A stretch of DNA of 64,000 bases, taken from the NCBI GenBank assembly GCA_963555705.1, contig OY743181.1, forward strand, positions 29,144,513-29,208,512, given 5' to 3'. The position numbers were made by a program, and so were the translations under genes. This stretch comes from Ligustrum vulgare (taxonomy: Eukaryota; Streptophyta; Magnoliopsida; Lamiales; Oleaceae). This document shows positions 44,870 through 56,256 of the stretch, one piece after another; the stretch's first letter is position 1; each line of letters starts with the position of its first letter. Under the pieces are notes generated by a model, which saw only the letters and a program-made list of their open reading frames with translations, was not told the DNA's origin and did not search any database.

Positions 44870-46560
44870 TCCAATGTGACTCTTGTGTGTTCTCCTTACG
44901 AGAAAATAATAAATATCTCTGTTATCATCTACTAAATCTCGTTTGTGATGTAAATGAATTTGCATGTCTAACCTCAATTCTCTTAGTGATTGCATACCAT
45001 ACTATGCTCTTAATTCCAAACGATAAAATTCTAAGCAGAGTTTCCTTTGAAATTTGGACTTATTCAAACCGTAAGCATACTTCATAACTCACAATAATAA
45101 ATAATTCCACATTTGATCACAACGATCTAAAAATTGACCACAATTTCATCAAACTTCAATATCATAAAAAAAATATTCCAGAAAATCAATTCATAATTCC
45201 TCAACATAGAAATTTCAAATCATAGTCGTCAATATCACAATATCACTTCCTTCAATACCTTAATTGGCTCAAAAGATTACTCATACTTATATTTATAAGT
45301 CATAAATCATATTCCCAAAATTTAATCACAAGGCCAAAGTTCATAATAAATTTCTCTTCAATATAGAGACATAATTCACTTACTCAACATAATATCCATT
45401 ACTTAATTCCCAATAACCAAATCTTTAAATCTCTAACTTCATAATGCTTCTCATAAAAGTCTCATTAAAATCATATCACTTATAATCTTAACATCTCATA
45501 AAAATTCATAAAATTGGCTCGCTATTTCTCATTAAATCTAAATGATAGATAATCTGAACATATTTCTAATCATTTCTGTTGACTTCTCATACTTAATGCC
45601 ATGTCTAAAATCAATTATGCAAAGTCCATTTAAGGTTTATCATTTCTAAACTCAAGGACAACAATTATTTTGAAAATCATTCTTAAGTCATATTATTCCC
45701 ATTAGGCTCAACACCCGTTCTCTTTCTTTCTTTTCTTTCCGATTTTTTTTTTTTTTTTTTTTTTTCAGAATTGAAACTTGAAGAGTGGTACCAATAATCA
45801 TCCACAGTTTTTCCTTGCTTTTAAGCAAAGGTAGTGATAAAGGGATAAATTATTGAACCGAAAATTGAAACTTGAAGAGGAAGTACTAATAACCATCCAC
45901 AGTTTTTCCCTTGTTTTTACACAAATGTAGTGATAAAGGGATAAATTACTGTACGAATTCATTATCAATTTTTTGTTTGTTTAATATATTATTCCATATA
46001 TTTTGGGCAAAAGTTACAACCCAACTTAATTTCTAATTGAGTCAATCTTACTAAGCTTAATATGAACCAAAATTCATATCAATATCCTCTATGTCTCATG
46101 ATTCTACATAAAAAGGAATAAATTAAAATTCAGGCTTCTATCAATTCATATCATACTCAACATGTATATTTCACTTAAAGATTCATAACATATGAAGATT
46201 TCATACTTAACATGTCTTAATAAAATCGTAAATGACTTGCAAAGCATATAACATACCTGGTTCGAGGAGTCAATACGTGGAGAGTGACATAGTAGAGTGA
46301 TGAGTTAAAATATTTCATATAATCTTATTTTCCTTTAATCAACAATAATTTAATGTGGTTGTATCCAAATCAACATTTTCTTGAATCATAATTCCTAATT
46401 AATCACAGTCTTCAAAACAAATCCAATATCGATATAGTAATTATCTCCCCATCAATAATTAATAACTTAACCCAAATAAAATTTATCGTCAAATCTTATT
46501 TTTCCTTTAGTCCCCGAACTTCTAGAAATTTATCAAAGACATCAATATAAACATCATATC
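44870..46560. other. Element E interior, no readable gene
   Basis: AT-rich with many CATAA/TTCAT motifs and a duplicated piece (about 45768-45850 and 45862-45945: TTGAAACTTGAAGAG to AAAGGGATAAATTA). A long poly-T lies at 45740-45764. No gene is supported. Confidence 0.55.
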
Positions 46561-46574
46561 ACTAACTAATTATA

Positions 46575-46645
46575 TTCCATAAAATTTTCAGGACATTACA
46601 AACTCCCTTGCTTAAAATGAATTTTGTCCTTGAAATTCGCACATC
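46575..46645 (-). other. Second chromovirus 3'-end remnant inside element E
   Basis: The minus strand reads GAATTTCAAGGACAAAATTC, then TTTTAAGCAAGGGAGTTTG and TAATGTCC, a decayed version of the pol end, purine tract and LTR start seen at 42165-42205. It suggests that element E contains a piece of another gypsy element. Confidence 0.55.
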
Positions 46646-46841
46646 AAATTTCATCATGCTTTTCAAAATCATAACCATACTTGACATGTGAAAATTCAAC
46701 TTTTTTTTTATAATGAATAGTGATTTCGTTCACTGTTCATCACGAATAGCACGTCGTTTTACTGTTCACGTGAATAGTGATTTTTTTTTTTTTTTAGAAA
46801 TAAAATTTCAAAAATCTACAGAATCGTTTTTAAAACTCTTT

Positions 46842-46853
46842 TCTCTGATACCA
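46842..46853 (-). other. Primer-binding site, tRNA-iMet type (element E)
   Basis: The minus strand reads TGGTATCAGAGA two bases after the 5' LTR. Confidence 0.9.
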
Positions 46854-46855
46854 AC

Positions 46856-48667
46856 TGTGACGACCCGAATTCTCGACCATTCGAGTGCCACTAAAAGTGA
46901 CTCATATCATATTATCGAGACTTAAATAGTAATGTAAAATTATTCAAAAGAATAATTAGAATCCCATAATTTAATTTGTGAATAAAAATAGAACATAATT
47001 TTCTTACATAAAGTTCAACATAATTATCTCATCCATCTTAATCACTTTTGCCACTTCCATGTTGACCGCCTCGAACCTTCAATTATCTGAAAATGGTAAA
47101 TATCGTGGAGTGAGATTTATAAAATCCCAGTAAGTATACCAAGCATATGGTCATTTTCATCATAACATAGGATAGGATCGAAATCCTCATAAACATAGAG
47201 AGACACAAGAATTTTTCCGAACTTAGATGACAAGAATTCTTATGTGTAGCGCTACTAAACTCCGGTCCCCTTAGCATAATCATAAACATATCATATGGGA
47301 CCCATAGCAATCTTGTGAGATTGATTTCATAGCAATGATCCAAACATTTTCGTAAAAACATAAGGTATATTTACCTTTCATAAAAACATACTTACTTTTC
47401 ATAAAAACATAAGATATACTTACTTGTCATAAAAACTTAAAGTATATTTACATTTCATAACAACATACTTAATTTTCATAAAAACATAAGATATACTTAC
47501 TTGTCATAAAAACATACTTACTTTTCATAAAAACATAAGGTGTATTTACCTTTCATAAAAACATACTTACTTTTCATAAAAACATAAGATATACTTACCT
47601 TTTAAAAGATTAAAATGAAGGGTAGTAGTAAATGGACCAAAACTTTCTTGACCACCTTGAATTTCTCTTACTTGTGGATTTTGTCAAGAGATTGGAAATA
47701 AGTGTATATGTGTAGAGTTGTGTGTAAAAGAGATGGATTTATATAGATGTGTAAAGTTGGCATAATGTAAACATCATCATTCAATTCTATTAATTTTAAC
47801 ACATCCTTTTTTTAAAGTAAAGCACCATTCATATACTTTTCCATATTTATACAAATATTATACTCTTCATGATTACATATAATGGAGTCTTATCAACCAT
47901 TCATATACTTTTCCATATTTATACAAATATTATGCTCTTCATGATTACATATAATGGAGTCTTATCAACCATTCATATACTTTTCCATATTTATACAAAT
48001 ATTATGCTCTTCATGATTACATATAATGGAATCTTATCAACCATTCATATACTTTTCCATATTTATACAAATATTATGCTCTTCATGATTACATATAATG
48101 GAGTCTTATCAACCATTCATATACTTTTCCATATTTATACAAATATTATGCTCTTCATGATTATATATAATGGAGTATATAAATCATTCATATACTTTTC
48201 CATTTTTTATACAAATATTATGCTCTTCATGATTACATATAATGGAGTCTTATCAATCATTCATATACTTTTCCATATTTATACAAATATTATGCTCTTC
48301 ATGATTATATATAATGGAGTATATAATTCATTCATATACTTTTCCATATTATTAAATTAAGATTCTCATAATTATTATATATAATGGAACCTCTCATGCT
48401 TGCATATATTTTCTTAATAAAAATAATTTTTGTATAAATAAATATTGGGATAACATTGAATTTAGTACTTGGACTTAATATACTTTAAATCAAGAGAATG
48501 GAGATATTTTTAGAAATTCGGAATTTAATTTAAAATCGAACGATCTCGATTATTTCTTGACTTGGCTATACGAATACGTCACGGCGTTACTTAATAAAAA
48601 TGGGTGAAATAGTAGCGACACGATTTTAAAATAATTATTAATCGCGTAAAAATTCTTGGTCGCTACA
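46856..48667 (-). repeat. 5' LTR of element E
   Basis: 1812 bp, with two differences from the left LTR found by eye. Contains the 72-bp array again at 47827-48352. Confidence 0.95.
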
Positions 48668-48672
48668 GTAGT

Positions 48673-50389
48673 TTTCCCAAAAAATTATATGATTATTAAA
48701 TACTAAGATCTTATGATATAAATAAATGATATTGGCATAGCCGGTCCTTATATAAGGCGAGAGAGTCCCTTGACTCAAGCCCAAAAAGCCAAAAAAACTG
48801 CTTTGATGTTAAAAAAAATAATAAATAAAAAAGGGGCATTTTCAAAAATAATTGAAAAATACTTCATTCTTTTTTGAAAAATACTATTTTTCACAAGTAT
48901 CATATTGTGATACTTTCAAAGTATCGTATGAGACTTTTAAAGTATCATGTATCATAACATGATACTTATGATACTTTCAAATTTTTGATATCATAACCCG
49001 AAACTTTATCAATATTTTATGATATTTTGAGCGAAATTGTAGTATTATAACTTGAAACCTTACACTTTTTTTTATGAAACTTTGTCTCAAACTAGAATCA
49101 AACGGTTTTCACGCAATATTTTCTAATTTTCAGCCAAGTAGTACTGGACCCGAAGAGGTGCTACAACTGCATCATTCAACATTATTCTCAGCAACCATAA
49201 GCAAAAATCATTAAAAATCACATGGAACTGAATCAGAGCGCCTGTGGAAAGTGAAAGAAAATCTGACAGCAACCATATTTTTTTAGCCATGGGCCGGTGG
49301 AATCGAATTAGAGCACCGGTGGAAAGTGAACGAAAATTTGTCAATTAGGTATTTGTGGTAGTTCTTTACTGGTTGTTTATGGTTGGGTTCTTGGTTGTGG
49401 TAGCTACTGGCGATAATGGGTGAGCAGTGAGCAATAGCGACACCTGTGGGAAGCTATGATGTAGGTTGTGTGCTTTTGTCGGTAGTGGTCGGTGATGAAG
49501 ATGGCGAAGAAAGGTAGTGAGATGGTGATGGGTGAAGATGGTTGCGCGACTGCGGTATACACTTGGGCCTTTGTGTGGTGGTTTTGCTGAAGCTCACGGT
49601 GGCGGGGTTAAGTTGGAGAAAATAGTATTTTTCAGTTTCCTTCCATTGTATACGTATTCTTTAGTTTGATAAAAAATTGCAGTGCCCAACACAATTTTCC
49701 CTAAAATTAAAAATAAAAATTTGGAACCCATTAATCATTACTTTCAGCCCAATTATTCTTAATTAATAAGTAGTAGTAAGTTTAAACTCAAATGGACATT
49801 CACACGATACTTTCAATATTTCAATTTCTTCTCGTCTTCAACTAAAAGTTTTTAAATTTTTGCTTTCAAAATGCTAAAGACTTAAATGCATATAGTCATA
49901 TACAAGGTCCAAAAGTAATTCTTCTATTTTGAATGTTGAAATGAAACCTTTTCGACCTTTATATTAAATTTGAGACGTAAAATCGTCAATTTCAATATTC
50001 TTGGGGGGGAAAAAAAATTTCAGGGCTTCGCCCTTGAACCCTTAGGAGGAGGAGGAGGGGGGGGGGGACTCCCCATATTTTCCTCGCTTCACCCTAGGGG
50101 CCTAATTTATAAAGACACAAGCCATGAGAATCACAGGATTAGCACTAGATATTGGTAACAAATAGCATGATGTATATCAAGAATGAATCATTATTAATAA
50201 AGTCAATTTATTTTTTATTTTTTATTTTTAAAAAGAAACAAAGATTCTCGATTAACTTGTCACTTAAAATATTACCTGAACTCTTCCTATTGAATATGAT
50301 AAAGCCTATAAAAAACGAGCTACGGTTAAATATTCATTATAGATTGTGATTTTCTTCCAACTTGATGCACAAATATAGATAGAAAAGCA
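48673..50389. other. Intergenic, no gene seen
   Basis: Includes repeated GATACTTTCAAAGTATC-type motifs (48890-48990), a GC-richer patch (49380-49620) with no recognisable frame, and a G-run at 50045-50068. Confidence 0.5.
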
Positions 50390-50397
50390 CCAAATAT

Positions 50398-51413
50398 TAG
50401 GGTTGGAAGTTTTGGTTTTCGGTTCGGTTATTGAAAGAACCATAATTGAATCAAAAATTTCAATTCGATTTCGGTTCCAGTTCTCAAAACTCAGGAATCG
50501 AATAATTCCGATTCCTATTCGATTCGGTTATTTTTCTATTCTTTTGTTAAAAACTTCAACTTCGAGTAAACTAAAAAATGTGCACAAAAAACAAAAGTAT
50601 TGAGTCAAAAATTTCCAAACAAAACCATTCATGCGGTAAAATATGCAAATTAAATATATTCAAGTTCTAAACACATCGAGGACAGTTATAATATTCTGTA
50701 TATTTCTACTAGTAACTAGAAATGTATGATTTTCATCTTTTGTTGTTCAATCTACTGCTTATACTGGAATGCTCGGATCACCGAACTAAAAAAAGATAAT
50801 GATCGCACATAGGCACCTTTACTAGAGCATAAAAATCATTTAGATCATTTGAACTTAGATATACTTCAAAGATAAAAAGAATTTTTAATGAACTCTTATC
50901 TTAGATTTCAATGTCAAACCACAATTTACTAATGTACCTCCACAAAAGTCATATACATGTCAAACCGCACATCTTTCCTGAAATTAGTTGAGTACATATA
51001 TCAACACAATAACCATTGCCTTAATTTATAAATATTGTACCATAAAGATGTACTAAATCAATACGAGTGAGAGACCAAACATCCAATCTTCTAAACTACA
51101 GAATTTCATGTAAGATGTAACGCGATATGAACAATTCAATAATTATCAATATATCTAAGCAATCTAGATTTGTACACTATGTCATGTAAAACAACACATA
51201 AAGTGTCAAAAGTATTATGTTGGCTTAATTTTTAAATTAAGAATGTTCGGGTCTCAGTTCGATTTTCAAATTGAAATTGATCGATTTTTGATTTCCCATT
51301 TTTTTTATTTCGGTTCTGGTTCTCATTTTTCTCTTAAAAAATCGATCAATTTTGGTTTTTTTTTTTTTTTTTTGTTCTGTTCTCTCGGTTCCCCCTTTTT
51401 TTGTTCACCTCTA
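50398..51413. mobile_element. Second non-autonomous hAT-type element (1016 bp)
   Basis: Perfect 8-bp duplication CCAAATAT (50390-50397 and 51414-51421). Ends TAGGGTTGGAAG and, inverted, TAGAGGTGAACA, which agree only weakly. Both arms are packed with CGGTTC/GGTTTTGG motifs like those in the hAT element at 15778. No transposase. Confidence 0.78.
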
Positions 51414-51421
51414 CCAAATAT

Positions 51422-54320
51422 CATCTTTCTTGCTTGCATATTCACGATTTATTTATTTTTTATTTTTGTAAAAAGTGAATTCTAACTTAAATTCTTGATT
51501 CATCCAAACTAACTTATTGGATTGAATATAATTGAGTATCTTTTAAAGAGCTTATTTGAATAAATAGATTTTCAATGGTGATTTTTAAGAAAATGTGTGA
51601 TTGAAAGAAGAGAGAAAATTTTGTTTTACTTATAATGGGAGCCAAACATTGACATAGTAAGTGAGAAATTCAAACATGTTTTTCTTCCATTCGGCTGGAG
51701 AATTAAAATGACAATGATTGCCCAAATTAATTTACACAATTTTTCAAACTAGTTTTTAATTACCCCTAATTTCTCTCTCCAATTTTTAACTATACATTTT
51801 ACTTAAAAAAACTCAAATAAATCAAAATTCTAATTCTAATTCTATTTTCCCTTTTGAAAACCGCCGAACACAGCCTTAGTTAAAATTATAACCCACCTTT
51901 CGTTCATAACAAGATTATCATAATATTTACACTAGAAAGTCAATGCTTAAAAAAAAAATACCAAGAGTCAAGCTCAAATTCTATTATTATCGGTCGGTAA
52001 ATTTATTTATTTATTTATTTTTGTTTAGAAACATAGAATGTGGTGTTCTTGAAGTTAAATATGTGATCGAAAATCGGTTTGAAAAAATGTGTCTGGTGAA
52101 AAAATAGTTTGAGGAATGTGTTATTTATAAATTTGTTTATTATAAGTTTATCAAACAAAGGCTTTATTGTATTATTAAATATGTGTTTGATAACTTGTTT
52201 ATAATATGCTAATGTTTGATTGAGATCAAAATCAAATTGTAACGATTTTTGACAAAAATTAATGAGATGTGTGATTAAAAAGTTGTATGATCCATAAAAT
52301 ATGTAGTTATAATTGATTGTGAACTTTGACTTCGATAAAAATCTAGATCAAATAAGGACATATTTATAAACAACACATTTTTTTAAATCACTTTTTAATC
52401 ATACACATTTTTCAAACCTATCGATTATATATTTTATCTCGAAAACAGTAAATTTTTTGTTTATATATAAAAAATGATCACCAAAGAGAGGATAAGTAAT
52501 ATTTCAATAGTCTTCTCCATGAATTATTCACAAATCATATTTTGAATTGATTTCTGTCTTTGATATATTAAAAAAGTACTAAACAAAGATGAAAAAGAAA
52601 TTATTTGGTAATTTTTTAAAATAAAAAATGTAAGTTTTCAGGGTAAAATATATGGTTAAAAAGCGATTTAAGAAAAATGTGTGCTGTTGAAAAATAATTT
52701 TAAAAATGTGCCATTTCTAAAATTGTTTATAATAAGTATAACAAAGATTAATATTTTTTAAACAAAAATAAATAAAGAGTATCTTATAATGTATATAAAG
52801 CTCGTGTTTGGTACAATTAAAAAAATTAAAGTCAACATTTAATCTTAAACACATCTTTTATGGCATCTACAACTTTTCAACCATACATATCACAATTTTT
52901 ATCAAAATTTACTAAAAATTTGATTTTTTATCAATACTAAATAGGGACAAATTCAAATATATAAATTTAAAAATGCTGCCCTAGTAATTTCTATTTTATT
53001 ATATTTTTCACTCTTTTATTTTTAAAAACACATTTTTCAATAAAATTAATTTTTTTTTGAGAGAATTAAAGTTATTCATCTTTAAATCGTAACTAAGTAC
53101 ACATGAGAAATAAATGAGGGTGGACAAATAGACCAATCAGCATTATCATGTAATGAGCTAGCTACCTTGGCTAAGGTATGAGCTACTTGGTTGGCCTTCA
53201 ATAAAATTATGTTATATAAACATATATAAAAAATAATAATAAAAAAATCTCACTTTTTAAATATGTATTCTTTAAAAAAAAAAATTAAAAAAAAATTACT
53301 ATTTCAAAATACAACTTTCTCCAAAAATTAGCATCCATTTGGTAAACAAAATAATTTAACATCTATTCGGATCAAGGCAAAATTTGGTTTATAAATCAAA
53401 TTATAATCTACACAATTTTCGAAACCACTTTTTAACCCTACATCTTTTCTCTCTCCAATTTTTAACTCTACATCTTACCTCAAAATTTGTAAAAAACTGA
53501 TTTATAAACCAAAAGTTGGATCCTAACAGAGGCTAGCCTCTGTTCGGAGGCGCCATTGTCAGAAAAAAACCATTTTTTTGGTTTATTTCATGGATCTTGA
53601 GGTGATTGAAGGATTAAAAATTGGAGAGAAAAAATATGTGTGGTTAAAAAGTTATATTGAAAATTGTAATGATTATAAATGGTTTATAAATCATTTATCC
53701 GAATACAAGTTATAAATAATACAATTTTTTAAATCACTTTTTAATCATATATTTTTTTTATTCAATTTTTAATTATTATTTTTTACTTTAAAATTATAAA
53801 TAAATCAATTTCTAAAGTATTATTATCAAACACGGGCCTGTTATGATGGGACGGCGTTATAGCCTATGTCATTAGCTTGGAACGTGGGCCAGGGTTACGT
53901 ATTTTTGTTTTCGACGGAAATTTGAGGTTTCAAATCAGCATATCGCGAAATTTAAAATAAAGTCTGGCTTTTGACGAGAAGAACGAGAAATCTCTAAACA
54001 CGAGACAGTTACAGAGTTTTTAGTACAGAAGTGTTTTTGTGTCAGGTGGGGCCCAGTTTGATGTCACAATGTTACCTGTCTGATTGAAAATTTGGGAGTA
54101 TTTTATCTTACGCACCTGGGATGAGCGTGGTAGACACTTATGTCCTTCTGAAACGGAGAGAATGCAAAGTATGGCGTGCACGTTGTTGGGCAGGGGAGAG
54201 TGATGGGGACGGTACTATCAAGGAGCGCGTCGAGAACGTTGCGACGCGGAGTCTGGTTTTGCATCCACGCAAGAGAATTTTTTTCGTTTCTACGGAGGTG
54301 TGTATTTGATTAAATAGGTG
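51422..54320. other. Intergenic with foldback-like repeats
   Basis: Copies of the AT-rich dispersed repeat lie at about 51545-51840, 52020-52160, 52370-52450 (reverse), 53375-53540 (reverse), 53560-53720 (forward) and 53720-53830 (reverse). A less AT-rich patch at 53840-54310 has a 62-codon frame with no known motif. Confidence 0.5.
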
Positions 54321-54324
54321 AAAA

Positions 54325-55079
54325 AAATTTCTAAGAAAAATGTGTGTCTAAAAATTATTTTCGTGGAATATATGAATTTGAAGTATTTGATTGGTTTAAT
54401 TTTTTAGGTGAAATAAGTGAGAAATTTTTCAAGTTTAATTGTTTGATTGTCATTATTTTTTATGACAAATAAAGTAAATTTTAGTTATATTTATTAATTT
54501 TTTTTTTACTTTTTAAAAACATTTGTACTTAATGATGATAATATTAATTTCTTTTAAAAAATAAGTCAATTAACAATAATAAAATTGATCAAACGTGACG
54601 AAAATAAATTTCCATGTAACATGAAAAATCTTTTCTCAACCAAACCAAAAAAAATTATTTTCCACCAAATCATTAAAAATGGGCGCGTGAGGTAGCTTTG
54701 TGGAAAAAATTTCCCATGCCAAATTTTTGCCATCAAACACAAAAAAAGTGGAAAAATAGGAAAAATGTTTTTGCCTGGAAAGATACTCTAAGGTTGTGTT
54801 TGATACAGCTTGATTTGCCTGGAAAATGTCAAATCGTGAAAAATATTTTTCACTTTTTGCATTTGATTGGTGTTTGATTGACAAAATTTGCCTTGGAAAA
54901 TGTTTTCTTATGTACAATCAAGCACACGTACCTCATTTGCCTTGAAAATATTTTCTTACCTATTTACTGAGAAAACATTTTCCACTTAAGGTGGAAAATT
55001 CTTTTGCGTCACGTTTGATCATTTTTGTTGTTGTTAATTGACTTATTTTTCTTCTTCTAGAAATTAACATTATTATTAT
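54325..55079. repeat. Dispersed repeat in inverted pair
   Basis: 54325-54790 matches 36690-37175. From 54795 the same family runs in the opposite direction, shown by CACGTTTGATCATTTTTGTT and AATTGACTTATTTTTC. Element F inserted into its end at 55079. Confidence 0.65.
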
Positions 55080-55738
55080 TGTTGACCACAAAATCCGGAT
55101 GGACCTTGGATCAACACGTCTCAACTCCTCCCTCTTGAATACGTGGATCTCCCGCGCACTGTGACAAACAATCAGTTTGCAAAGGGGGCCGATGTGGCTC
55201 CCATTTGCACTTCGATGCCTAAGTCAGTACTCATTTTGGGCAAATGTATATTGGGTGCGGGAAATATAAATGTGTAGAAGAGAGAAAAGGGAGTGAGAGA
55301 AGTATAGAGTTAAGAGTGAGAAATTGCTAACCCCTTACTTGGAGACAATTGCGCTTCATTTATAGAGGAACTTCTTGTCTTGGATCAGACACGTGGCATA
55401 CTTTACACTTGTCATCACCCTAACTTATGGATGTGACAATCTTGCTTTTCAACCGCAATCATTGCTACATTTCGTAGGGGATGGGCGCTTGTCACGTCTG
55501 GGTAAAGGTAGTGTCCCATCACTGACTCCATCTCTCTCTTCTAGTCAACGCCATAAAGCGCCCCGGCTGAGTATAAAGCACATCGGCTGGGCGTTAACCA
55601 GGTCGGCTAAAGAGGTTTGCTTGATATACCACCTCGGCATTCATCCCAAGGTGATATTCCAGGCCTCAGCTGTGGGTCAAGGTCCATTGGGCCTTCGCTG
55701 GTGGATCACTGTACCTTTCTTTGTGCCCGGATTCAACA
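55080..55738 (-). repeat. 3' LTR of element F
   Basis: 659 bp, TGTTGACCACAA to GGATTCAACA in plus reading. The first 195 bp match 63806-64000 with several differences, so the insertion is not recent. Confidence 0.85.
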
Positions 55739-55752
55739 CTAGTCCCTCAAAT
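55739..55752 (-). other. Polypurine tract of element F
   Basis: The minus strand reads ATTTGAGGGACTAG before TGTTGAATCC. The same box with about 90 bp of flanking similarity recurs at 59728, and the core alone at 61888. Confidence 0.8.
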
Positions 55753-56256
55753 CCGAAGGGATCATTCATGGTCGTGTAGGATTTGCCATGATTTCACAGC
55801 ATTAACTTTTTAGGGATTCAATAATGAAATTCCTTAAGTAAGGCTCGGATCCATATCACAGCCGACCTTCTGCCTCGGATTTTCTCTCCCTGCCGGCCAG
55901 GATCATATCAGCGCATTTCCTAGGCGGCGCATTCAATTCGGAGGAGCTATCGGTATTAAGTTTCAAGAAATATATATATATAAAATGGGAGGGGGGCAGC
56001 ATTTCGCAGCGCGTGGCATGCACTGTGGTAGCTGAACGGCTTTTGTCCCTCCCTTTGACGGCTGGCGCTTTGATTAGCTCATTTTCCAAGAAGCATGGGT
56101 TACCCACATTAATCATGCGGCTCACGAAACTAGTGGAATCTAGACCGTTAGGATGCCTATAAATCCTTCTTCATTTTACCATTTCACCTTTTACCATTTT
56201 CTTAAAATCTTTGCAGCCACACCTTCGCGAAAACTTGCGCCGTCTCTCTCTTCCTT

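Larger units (their letters stand above)
42700..44870 (+). other. Gene cassette copy 2 (Cys-rich protein, LOG, hairpin repeats)
   Basis: The stretch that can be matched by eye to the minus strand of 9.75-11.85 kb. Order: about 385 bp of leader, Cys-rich protein gene, spacer of 296 bp, LOG, three hairpin repeats. Both genes are open. It lies antisense within element E. Confidence 0.75.
40354..48667 (-). mobile_element. Gypsy-type element E carrying an antisense gene cassette
   Basis: An 8314-bp element with two 1812-bp LTRs (40354-42165, 46856-48667) and a perfect 5-bp duplication GTAGT (40349-40353, 48668-48672). On the minus strand the primer site TGGTATCAGAG follows the right LTR, and AAGGAGGTAAG precedes the left one. 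The end of the interior reads GAATTTCGAGGACGAAATTA (minus), the usual 3' end of chromovirus (Tekay/Del) pol. I found only two LTR differences, so it is very young. Gag and pol are otherwise absent; the 4.7-kb interior holds a Cys-rich gene and a LOG gene on the plus strand, opposite to the element. Confidence 0.92.

Noticed and set aside
42700..44870. Ancient T-DNA from Agrobacterium as source of the cytokinin gene
   Set aside because: T-DNA cytokinin genes are of the isopentenyl transferase type, not LOG. The LOG here looks plant-like, and there are no T-DNA border repeats or opine genes.
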